The notes under the pieces: generated by a model
What the model saw: only the letters and a program-made list of their open reading frames with translations
Told to the model about the DNA's origin: nothing
Databases searched by the model: none
Translations under genes and position numbers: made by a program
Part shown: positions 27,241-37,306 of the stretch, one piece after another
Position numbering within the stretch: position 1 is the stretch's first letter
How the letters are laid out: every line of letters begins with the position of its first letter
NCBI GenBank assembly: GCA_013397935.1
Contig: VZRN01011464.1
Location: forward strand, 2,584,815-2,648,814
From: Dasyornis broadbenti
Lineage: Eukaryota; Chordata; Aves; Passeriformes; Dasyornithidae
Length of the DNA: 64,000 nucleotides
Reading direction: 5' to 3'

Positions 27241-30114
27241 CTTGCACAAACAAAAGATCTATATATTAAATTACATATAATCCAATGTGACTGCTCACCA
27301 GAAAAATTTGCCATCTCCTGTAAACAAAATCTTGCACCAGATTTAACCTTGTCCTATATACTGCATAGATAAAGAAATTCCTCTTATTTTTCATACATAC
27401 AGTGAAGTCAGTTTTTCATACACACAATCTGCATAGCTCATCATTTATAAAGAGAAGCTTCTACACAAGCATTTTTTATAAACTACAGGGTAGAAACACT
27501 AGGTCTGTTTCATTCACTGATTGGGATACTATTTAACAGGACTATTCATGGATATGGTCTAGCAATGAGAAATAAATTCTCAAGCACCTTAAAATCTGCT
27601 TAGATGATCTTAAGCAATTATGCACTGATTTACTCCGGAGTGCCAGCCAGGTATCCAAGGTGAAAGAACACTACAAGAACACTACTGAGATGTTGCAGAA
27701 CGGCATAGGATGGGAAGCTTTAGGAAGGATAAAAGGAGTTTAGCCTTGGGTGAAAAAAAGTCTACAGGCTCCACTCTGTTTTCATTATAGTTCCACAGCT
27801 AAGAACTGTATGCAGTGAGGTGGCAAGTGACAGATACCTGATAAACTCCAGCTGCATCACCCTGGCCATCAGGCACCAAGAGGCCTGTTGCCAAAAACTG
27901 TAAGCTTAAAACACCACCACAAGTATTAGATACATCAAATCTAAAGCACAAAGAAGCACATTTAAAATTCTGCCCTTTTGCCAGTGTATCTGAAAAGAAA
28001 AACAACAGTATTAAGAAACAATGTTGACATTCAATCTGTCAATATGCCTTGGAATTATCAACCAGATAAAGGGAGAACAGGTTACTGGTTTAGGCTCAGA
28101 ATTAACAACCAAAACAACCAGAAACACTGGAGGGGAAAATTCACGCCCTGTACACAACCATAGCATGAGCAGAAATTTCAGTCACAAAGACTCTCTCTGT
28201 AATGGTGTCAGTACTCTCACAGACAGATGAAATAAATATCAAGTTTTGCAGTAGTGATTGAAGAAGAGATATAATCTAATATCCACCTTAATTTGACTGT
28301 CCTTGCATACCTCCTAAGACATCAGCCTGAGGACATACGTGCCGGATAGTTTTCCTCCAGATACAGCAGCAGACTATATTATGGACTTTATATACATAAT
28401 ATGCTGACTGCACACTTCTGCTACACACAGTATCATTTATTATCAGAAATCCCTAGGGAACAAAACGTGTCTCTGGACTAATACTAATTTATTAAAGCTA
28501 CCATTAGAGCTTTGTTTATTAAAAATCTCTAAATGAGTACCTCTAAAAATCTCTCACATGCCAAAGGAAAACATTGGAAGGTAACTGTTGAAGAATCCCA
28601 GCTCTCTCAGTAGGAAAATGGTATCAGAAACAACTTGGCTGAGCTCACATTTAAATTGAAAAACATTATTTCTTGGTGTGGTTCCATCTGGAGGGGGAAG
28701 TTAAGGCCCACATACATTACAAATCTTGATTTCAACAAGCCAATTGAACAGTCCAAAGTCAGTTTTAAAGGTAATAGATACAGCACAGAAATCAAGTATT
28801 TGAGTTTCCCAGGATTTTTTTTCTGACATCGTAACTGTACTCCCACCATTTACTGTGCAAGAGTTGTATTTAATTTTTTCCAAACTTAAAATATGTTCTC
28901 CTCAACAGCAAATAATGATTTAACATAGTTCTATTTAGCATAGTACCATTTTCTATTAATACTCTGAAAAGCTCTAACTTTACAATATTTCATTACAGAT
29001 ACAGCTTAAGATAAGTTCATATGAGCTAAATTAAAGCATTATTCAAGCTCTGGCACATTTTAAGATACAAAAAAGAGCCAGCAGGAGGAGGAAGAAGATG
29101 ACCAAAATTCTTTCTGAGAAAATCATCATGAATTACTCTATTGAAGGCTTGAAGATATATCAGCAGAATTCTGTAGTGAGAAAAGTCATTAAAAAAAAAA
29201 GAAAAACAAAACAAAAAACAAGCCCTGTAGTATTTTTCTGACTTTTCTAATTTCTTGCTAAAGTTAAAATAAAAGACTGATCTGATAAAATAACTATTTC
29301 TTTTTACTAATCAGCTTTATATTAAAGCAGAATTAAAAAAAAAAAAAAGAAATTGAGCTTTGTCCCTTGCAGCAGAGAAATTTCACCATTAAAAAGATAA
29401 TGACAGATATCACAGATAAAGGATGTGACAAAGGATAAAGGATGGGGCACAATCCTAATGTAAGTGACACCACAGAAGAAAGTTTAGTGACAAAACATGG
29501 GAGATTTGTATATAAAGCTAATTTCATATTATCCCATGATCATATTGCCACATGGATGGGACACTCCACAAAAGGGATCCTCAGAAGGAATTAAAGAAGA
29601 CTTAATTCCAGACAATTTCAGAAAAATAATTTTTTATTCAAGGAGGATGTGGAAAAAGTAGAGCAACTTTCTAAACTAGCAAGCACTTTTAGGTAAGTTT
29701 TGCTAAAGGAAGAGAGCAGACAGGGTTGTCTGTGCAGCAACAAGCAAGACAGATAAAAAAGGGAAGAGCTACAGAGAGACCTTAGAAAGAAAATGGAAAT
29801 TTAGGGGTTTTTTTTGGCTCTGATGGGGAAGTTAGGAAAAGAAGATAACTTTGCATCCATGAGACTGAACAAAAGCAAGCAGAAAACCTAAGACAATAAT
29901 TAGTTGCAAGTTCATGGTGGCTAATAGCAATAACAGCAATCACCATTGCTACTACCAGATTTTTTTGAAAAACAACACACAAACAAGCTGGCAGAGGAAA
30001 GTGTACAGGAAACTCCTGATGTACGTAGTCTCTTCATGTTTCCAACTTCTTCACAGACCTTTTCCTGTTCTGTGGGAACCCTTTCCTTCCTGAGAAAACT
30101 AATGAAAGCTGTTT

Positions 30115-30272
30115 CACAGAATCACAGAATGGGTAGGGTTGGAAGTGACCACAGTGGGTCATCTCGTCCAACCTCCTTGCCCAGGCAGGGTCAGCCTAGA
30201 GGACATGGCACAGGATTGTGACTGGATGATTCTTGATTATCTCCAGTGAGGCGAACCCCACAGCCTCTCTGG
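30115..30272 (-). mobile_element. CR1 LINE, 3' end fragment
   Basis: Starts with the reverse complement of the CR1 tail (cacagaatcacagaatgggtagggttggaagtgacc), then ...gggtcatctcgtccaacctccttgcccaggcagg... and ...ccccacagcctctctggg. About 160 bp remain; it runs into an AT repeat at 30280. Confidence 0.88.
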
Positions 30273-30806
30273 GTAAGGTATATATATTTATATATATAAA
30301 ACTGGTGCTCTTCTCACATGCAATGGCATAAAACAAGAGCATGCTGAAGTCAACAGGGACTTACAAGGGTAATCAAATTAATGTGGCTCACAGTGTAAAT
30401 ATGGAAGCACCAGGACCTATGCAGAATGAGGTCAGAAATACCTAGATCTCATTCCTGATCTTATTCTTTGCAATTTTTTTTTTTTGGACATTCTTATTTC
30501 TATCAAAATCTGACTGGTGAAACCCAATGTTTCTGAATTTTATTAATAAACAGCAGTTATACTATTTTTGTATACCATCAAACAACAACCTAAGTGTTAA
30601 TTCACCAATGGTTTTACAGAAAACGCTAATTGAGCAGCTTTTTTTTTTTTTTTTAATGCAGTGGAGTAGCATTAACAGTCATTTTTCCATATGCCTGATT
30701 AGCAGACAGTAAGACAACCGTCTTCCAGTCATGGATCAGCCACAGCTGTTACAGGAACTGTAATTTGCTACTTGCTCCAAGAGTGTTCTCTCATCTCAGA
30801 ACAATT

Positions 30807-31165
30807 CACAGACTCACAGAATGCATGAGGTCGGGAAAGACCTTTGAGATCACCAAGTCCAACCTATGACCAAAAACCACCGTGTTAACCAGACCACGGC
30901 ATTGGTCTGGTTAAATGTCTTTCCTCAAACTCCTCCAGGGATGGTGACTCCACCACCTCCCTGGGCACTGATTAGCCATTCCAATGTCTAATCACCCTTT
31001 CTGTGAAGAAATTCTTCCTAATGCCCGACCTGAACCTCTCCTGGCACAGCTTGAGGCCGAGTTCTCCCATTGCCTGCAAGAAGAGCCCGACCCGTACCCG
31101 GCTATAACCTCCGGTCAGGTGCTGGTAGAGCGATAAAGTCACTCCCGACCTTCCTCTTCCTCCTC
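30807..31165 (-). mobile_element. CR1 LINE, 3' end fragment, just upstream of the CpG island
   Basis: Reverse-complement CR1 tail (cacagactcacagaatgcatgaggtcgggaaagacc), then ctcctccagggatggtgactccaccacctccctggg, cctttctgtgaagaaattcttcctaatg, cctctcctggcacagcttgagg and a diverged end with caggtgctggtagagcgat. It lies about 200 bp before the CpG-rich promoter begins. Confidence 0.9.
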
Positions 31166-31590
31166 TATTTAAATAGCAGATAAACACGATTCAAAAAACC
31201 TCAAGTGTTTACTGAAATGAGAATACCAGTTACAATTATAATGAGTATAAAAGAAAGCTTTTGGAAAGCAGGTGTAACTTCAGACGTAATCTCTGATCAA
31301 AAGCAACTTAAAAGAGGGCTCGGAAGTATCTTCTGTCAAAAAGTGTCATGTTGCTCTACTGAGGCAGCCGGGGCCGAACGCCGGCGGTGGAGGTGGAAGG
31401 ACATCTGGGTGCTCTGGAAGGCCGGGAGGTCATTTCCCATACGGGCATCAGAGCCAGTCCCCAGTAAGAAGGGCCCGTGCGGAGCAGAGGCTGCCCTGAA
31501 GCTCGGGCGGGCCGGCCGGGAGCGGGTGCGGGTGTCCTCCCCTTTCCCGGAATCCAGGCCGCCCGTGAATCGAAACCGTTCGCTCCTCAT

Positions 31591-31602
31591 CGCGCACGCG
31601 CG
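31591..31602. promoter_or_regulatory. NRF1-type site, CGCGCACGCGCG
   Basis: Exact match to the NRF1 consensus YGCGCAYGCGCR, 14 bases before the gap, directly followed by a YY1-like GCCATTCC and a GC box (CCCGCCCC). NRF1 typically binds close to the start of CpG-island promoters of metabolic genes. Matched by eye; binding not shown. Confidence 0.55.
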
Positions 31603-31615
31603 CCATTCCCGCCCC

Positions 31616-32421
31616 NNNNNNNNNNNNNNNNNNNNNNNNNNNNNNNNNNNNNNNNNNNNNNNNNNNNNNNNNNNNNNNNNNNNNNNNNNNNNNNNNNNNN
31701 NNNNNNNNNNNNNNNNNNNNNNNNNNNNNNNNNNNNNNNNNNNNNNNNNNNNNNNNNNNNNNNNNNNNNNNNNNNNNNNNNNNNNNNNNNNNNNNNNNNN
31801 NNNNNNNNNNNNNNNNNNNNNNNNNNNNNNNNNNNNNNNNNNNNNNNNNNNNNNNNNNNNNNNNNNNNNNNNNNNNNNNNNNNNNNNNNNNNNNNNNNNN
31901 NNNNNNNNNNNNNNNNNNNNNNNNNNNNNNNNNNNNNNNNNNNNNNNNNNNNNNNNNNNNNNNNNNNNNNNNNNNNNNNNNNNNNNNNNNNNNNNNNNNN
32001 NNNNNNNNNNNNNNNNNNNNNNNNNNNNNNNNNNNNNNNNNNNNNNNNNNNNNNNNNNNNNNNNNNNNNNNNNNNNNNNNNNNNNNNNNNNNNNNNNNNN
32101 NNNNNNNNNNNNNNNNNNNNNNNNNNNNNNNNNNNNNNNNNNNNNNNNNNNNNNNNNNNNNNNNNNNNNNNNNNNNNNNNNNNNNNNNNNNNNNNNNNNN
32201 NNNNNNNNNNNNNNNNNNNNNNNNNNNNNNNNNNNNNNNNNNNNNNNNNNNNNNNNNNNNNNNNNNNNNNNNNNNNNNNNNNNNNNNNNNNNNNNNNNNN
32301 NNNNNNNNNNNNNNNNNNNNNNNNNNNNNNNNNNNNNNNNNNNNNNNNNNNNNNNNNNNNNNNNNNNNNNNNNNNNNNNNNNNNNNNNNNNNNNNNNNNN
32401 NNNNNNNNNNNNNNNNNNNNN
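31616..32421. other. assembly gap of 806 N; presumed site of NAMPT exon 1 and TSS
   Basis: Unbroken run of N flanked on both sides by CpG-dense sequence. Neither flank contains a codon series matching the conserved NAMPT N-terminus ending just before VTHYKQY, so exon 1 is inferred to lie in the gap. GC-rich promoters are commonly lost from bird assemblies. Confidence 0.9.
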
Positions 32422-35103
32422 ATCGTCCGGCCCCGGCGGGCTGTCCGCCCCGCCCGCCCCCCGCCCTGGCCGGGGTCGCAGAGGGCGCACATGTCGCTGC
32501 CGCGGAGCGGTCATTCCTTCTCCCGCGTCTCGTCCCTCCCGCGTTGCTTGACTCGCGCCGGTCCCTGCCTGCGCTTGTGTGCCTGGCGGTGATGCAGCGC
32601 GCTCCGGGAACCGGCTGGCGCAAAATACGTGTTTTCTACCCTGTGCTTAGCTCCTGGCCACTGCGGTGTCACATTGGCTAGGCAAGGTGTTGGTTCAAAG
32701 GGGAGAGTCGCACTGCATGGCCCTCCCTTCGGTTCTTGGAAACAGTGGTACTGACAGCAGTGGCAAAGTGCAGGCGCCCTGTCCGCGCTCCGAGCCGCTG
32801 ATTTGTGACCCGGCAGCTCCTGACGTGCCTCGCAGCGAGTGTGCCCGGGCCGAAGTCCTGCCCCTGCGCAGCGCCGTGATCATGTAAGCGTTCAGCTTCC
32901 AGATCCTGGGCAGAGTCAGCGTGTGGCTCCCCCCGCCTCGCCGGACACATGTGCCTGGCCTCTTCTAGGCTGGAAAACTCATTTCCTTCAGGAGCTTTAT
33001 TGCAATGTCAGAGAGGTTGTTGGTGGCCTAAACAAAGCTACAGTAACAGTCCTGGTTATCGTTGTACAGCATTAATTATGCTTTAGCTCTTTGAACATGG
33101 AGCTGCTCTGATGAGTTGCAGGGAGGAGGGTACTTCTGGATAGAGGAGTTGTGACCAGGTCTTGTTACTGAGTAACTACCAAAGTATAAACCTCAGTAGT
33201 TGCTCCAATTGCTGCCTTGTGCCTTCCTCAACTCCTCTGTGGTGATGCTATTATTACTATTATTATTATTTTAATTTTTGTTGTTATTACTGTATGTTAC
33301 ATAAAGACATAAAGAAAGTTAACAATTGTTGTTGCTGTTTGTGGAAGGCGTTTTGGAAGGTGGGAAGATGCTGATAAATCTTGGAGCAGCTCAATCAGGG
33401 CATCCTGATGCTGTAACTGAGGGCTTGCAGAGCTGCGTCCATTCAGGGCATAATCCAACTGCAGTGCTCTTTATGAACTAGGTTTAAGTGTTTGTTATTT
33501 AACTTATTCAAATACGGAAGATACGCTTTTTTCCATGTCTGAGACTAATCACATTAAATACTGCAGGCCTGGGTTTAAACAGTATCTACTTTAAATCTAA
33601 TTTGTTCACTATTTTTTCTGAATTCTCTGGATGTGCTCAAAGATTGGTGGTAGTGTGAAGCACTGGAGTGACAGAAAACCAGTTTGTTTCTGTTTTGTTT
33701 GCTGTTGCGTAGTATAGATGACTTGGTAACATTCCAGGAGTGGTAGAAATCTTCAAGAGGTCAAATAAATGTCTGAGGTGGTTTGGGTTTTTTTTTGCCC
33801 CCTAGTTTAAAACTGAATTTGAACGAGGTTTTCTGTGACAGCTAGGAGCATTTTGTGTTATATTTAGAACAGTTGTCCCCCTCAGTTGCTTTGTTAGGGC
33901 TATGCAAATTGTCTGTCTTTCCACATGCTTTTTTCCAAGTCTTAGGAACTCCAGTATCTCTGAACAATGCTTAAACAAGTAGCTGGTTTTATCTTGTTAG
34001 GTAATATGATAAACATTACTTGTCTTCTCCCTGGATGATACTGTCATTTCCTATTCAATGAAACACACTTAGTGAGAGCACTTTCAGTAAAATTGCACTA
34101 AAATATCTGGTAGTTTGCAACATCAAGCACTTTACAGGAGTTACCAAACACTGTTACTAGCAATTAAAACAAAAGTGAGAATTGGTCTTGGGGTTTTAAT
34201 TTTTTTCTTTTTTTTTTTTTAGATAGTTCTGCTGTATCCACAACTGTAGCATCAGTTTGTGTGTGCAGAACTGTCTACTTAACATTCAGACTGAGAAAAA
34301 AACATGTATGAAGTCAGACATGGTGATCCAATTGCAGTAGATGCCAATCTATACAAGCTAATGTTTGTGACAAAAACCACATAGAAATAAACAGCTGTGA
34401 AAGAAAAAATACATGCAGACCATACTGAGCAGTACAACCCTAGCTTAGGCAGCTGTCCATCAGGAAAAAAGTTGTGGTATCTCCGGGTCGTATCTGTCAC
34501 AACTTGTTAGTTTGAGTACTAGCTCCAGTGTCCCAGTTCTCTGTTGCTGCAGTTGGAAATTTGGGGTGAAAAGACCACTCATTACTGGCTTACTGCCTAT
34601 ATAATTTCAGAGACAAAGTAGGTGAGTGAAGATTTGTCTTTTGAGAGCTAGTCCAGCCCCTCTCCTTCTACACTATTGTCCTGCCTGAATGTGCATCATA
34701 GACATTTCATCTTAAATCATAGAGATTATCAAATATTTGGTTTCAAGGTCTTAAAAGTGTTTTTGAAAAACCACTGAGTATCATGTTAATTTCTAGTACA
34801 GTCAATATTTCTAGATGGGAGTAGTTCCCAGTAAGTGAACTATGCACTTGTTCCAGTACCAAGCTTCCATTATAGACTGGAGTTTACTCAATTGTACAAG
34901 TTCTCCAGGATTTTGAGACTTGCCTTCAAATTATACAGTTAATCTCTAAACCCAATAACAAGATAAATGTTTTTACATCACTTAGATTCTTCTTCCTGTG
35001 TACTTTGTTGCATATTCTCAAACTTTTACAAATCCCCCAAAAGTATAATTCCTCCTGTATGCTAGGAATTATATGCCATCCCCTCAGAGTCTGGGCATGG
35101 GCA

Positions 35104-35127
35104 TATGGTATGGTATGGTATGGTATG
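35104..35127. repeat. (TATGG)n pentamer repeat
   Basis: Four consecutive ATGGT/TATGG units in NAMPT intron 1. Confidence 0.85.
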
Positions 35128-35425
35128 TGTGCAACATGCTAATAAGTGACAGCATTCATTTTAATTCTTCTGATCATGCGACTTGATTCATCAATGTAGT
35201 GTTATCTGGGGAACCACGTTGTCTTTATAGCATTGGTATTTCTATTAGTGAAGTTTTCTGCTAATGCCCTGGTATTTCTGAAAAGGGGGAGTACTTGAAG
35301 TCAAAATCCTTGTTGATAGAAAACTGCAACTTAGTGGGTATCAACAGGCTCCTTGAAAATCACTGCTCGTGCTGCGTGATGTCTTAGTCTTGTGTCTATA
35401 GCAAGATACAATTTATATAGCTACA

Positions 35426-35447
35426 TATATATAGCTAGCTATATATA
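35426..35447. repeat. perfect 22-bp palindrome
   Basis: Self-complementary AT-rich sequence centred on AGCTAGCT between bases 35436 and 35437, with TATATAT arms, in intron 1. Probably derived from an AT microsatellite; it could form a cruciform. Confidence 0.85.
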
Positions 35448-36717
35448 GATTATAAAATGCTCTATAGCAGTCTTGCCGCTCTGTGACAGTAGGGTTTCTG
35501 TTCACTCTCTGCCCTGCCCCGGCGAAAGGGTCCATGCCCTTCACTTCCTCATTCGTCTGACATCGTTGACACACCTCCTCTGCATTTTCTTTCTCTTTGA
35601 TTCCCAGGGCTCTGTTTCTCTTATATTAGTTTATTTCTGCACAGGCAAGAAATCTTTCATGGTAAATGTAGTCTGAAACTGCATTGAGAGGATCAGCTTG
35701 GCAGAGCTATGTTGTTCGGTGGTAAGATACCCGTGACTGGCAGGTACCAGGCCTGGGTCGGATGGACCATGAGCTGCAAGTGGGGAAAGGCTATTGACTG
35801 AACCTTGTTTGCTGGAGTAATAACAGCTTATTTTGCTTTTGCCAATGAGATCTATTACTGTTTCTTGGCATGTTTCGTAATTAAGCTGATAGCTATAATA
35901 AGCTGCCATGCAATTACCTCTTAGGAGGAGCTGACTTGCTATCTAGACTGTAAATGAGATCTGTTTCAGAATTAATTTCTTTCTGGATGCTTCAAGGAAA
36001 CCCAAAATACATGTTTTAACTGTATGCCTTGCACGTTGAATTTTAAGTATTTGTCATTTCAAATGACTTCTTTTGCACTGTGTGGATGAGGGAGAACACT
36101 GACTTCTGAAGCATTTCACGTGAGTGTGTGTTTGTTCTAGGCTCTGACAGCCTGTATATTCTTTATTTAGAAGGTTAGAGGTATGCGAGGAAGAGACATG
36201 AGTACTCTTAGCCTACTGGATTTGACTAGTACTTAATGACAGCGAAATATTCTTTGCAGCAGCCCATATTTTTTTTTTCTTTAATTGAAATCTTGTGGTG
36301 GGAGTGTGAATGTGTTCTCTTATCTCCTGTAATTCTGCCAGTGTGAAAGCATCGGAAATTTCTGGCTCAACACTCCTTGTAAGACGCAATCTTCACACTA
36401 TCTAGGTTCATTATCTTCCAAGTTTTGATATGCAGTCACATGGTCTTGTTACAAACCCCAAGACATCATTGCTCAAAAGGAAATTGCAGCTCTACAGTAT
36501 TCAGCCAATTTTTAAATTGATGGGAAGTACCCCCTTCTAGAATCATTGCAGCTTTCATTGTTCAAAAGGTAAATGTTTTTCCTTTTTCATTAAGGAAGAG
36601 GAAACTTATAGCAGCATGTGCTATAAGTTCTAGTACAGCTGACTAGTCATAAATGTGTAAATAGTAAACATAAGGCATTTTGTCATCTCTTTTGTGTTAA
36701 TCTTGGGTACCAAACTA

Positions 36718-37306
36718 TGCTGGTTTTGACTGAGGTAGGTTGATTTCCTTCCTAGTAGCTGGTATGAAGCTATGTTTTGGATTTGTGCTGAAAACAATGC
36801 TGGTAATTCAGGGATATTTTTGATTTTGCTGACCAGTGCTTGCACAGAGTCAAGGCCTTTTCTGCCCCACACACCATCCCACCAGCGAGGAGGCTGGGGG
36901 TGCACAAGGAGCTGGGAGAGGATACCAGGACAGCTGACCCCAACTGACCCAAGGGATATTCCATACCACATGACATTTGCTTAGCCTATAAATCTGGGGG
37001 AAGAAGGAGGAAAGGGGGGAACATTCAGAGTAATGGCCTTTGTTTTCCGCAGTAACTGCCACATGGACTGGAGCCCTGCTTTTCTGGGAATGCCTGAACA
37101 CCTGCCTGCCCATGGGAAGTGATGAATGAATTCCTTGTTCTGCTTTACTTATGTACAGAGAACTTTTGCTTTCCCTGTTAAACTGTCTTTGTCCCAACCC
37201 ATGAGTTTTCTCACTTTTACCTTAATGATTCTCTCCCCAATCCCACTGGGAGGAGTGAGTGAGTGGCAAGCGGGGCTTGGTTGCCAGCTGGGATTAAACC
37301 ACAACA
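36718..37306 (+). mobile_element. solo LTR of an avian endogenous retrovirus, in NAMPT intron 1
   Basis: 589-bp element beginning TGCTGGTTTTGACTGAGG and ending GATTAAACCACAACA, which I recognise as the end of a common bird ERV LTR family. Inside are a TATA box (TATAAA 36987-36992), a degraded poly(A) signal region (gttaaactgtcttt near 37177) and the typical U5 (gagttttctcacttttac). It is flanked by AAACTA (36712-36717) and AAACCA (37307-37312), a 6-bp target-site duplication with one mismatch, which suggests an ERVK-like element. No gag/pol sequence flanks it, so it is a solo LTR. It lies in the same sense as NAMPT. Confidence 0.85.

Larger units (their letters stand above)
14065..30114. other. 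intergenic DNA with scattered retroelement fragments
   Basis: AT-rich sequence apart from the CR1 and LTR pieces annotated separately. A 17-bp direct repeat differing by one base (ctgcattatctgagcaa at 20166 and 20188, period 22) and several A- or T-runs are visible (for example 29190-29220 and 29334-29349). I see no splice-bordered coding series and no RNA gene. Confidence 0.65.
31345..32950. promoter_or_regulatory. NAMPT: CpG island / NAMPT promoter region, interrupted by gap
   Basis: Base composition changes sharply from AT-rich flank to GC-rich, CpG-dense DNA on both sides of the gap (for example ccggcggtgg, cgggcgggccggccgg, cgcacgcgcgcc, cccgcccgccccccgccc). GC-box (Sp1-type) sequences are frequent next to the gap. 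There is no TATA box in the visible part, as is usual for a housekeeping CpG-island promoter. It lies 11.4 kb upstream of NAMPT exon 2, a reasonable length for intron 1, and is the only CpG island in the window. Confidence 0.85.

Noticed and set aside
31205..32623. Long open frames on both strands (300-448 codons) across the CpG island
   Set aside because: They are mostly translated N. The real flanking parts are unrelated GC-rich sequence without domains, and frames overlap on both strands.
32666..32887. Alternative first exon ending at a GTAAGC donor (32884) in the CpG island
   Set aside because: Splicing its open frame to exon 2 would put NAMPT out of frame; without transcript data there is no reason to prefer it to exon 1 in the gap.
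1504..36122. CACGTG E-boxes (1504, 6961, 12256, 23638, 36117) as clock-controlled NAMPT elements
   Set aside because: Mammalian NAMPT is regulated by CLOCK:BMAL1 through promoter E-boxes, but these lie kilobases from the promoter and occur about as often as chance predicts. The relevant promoter part is in the gap.
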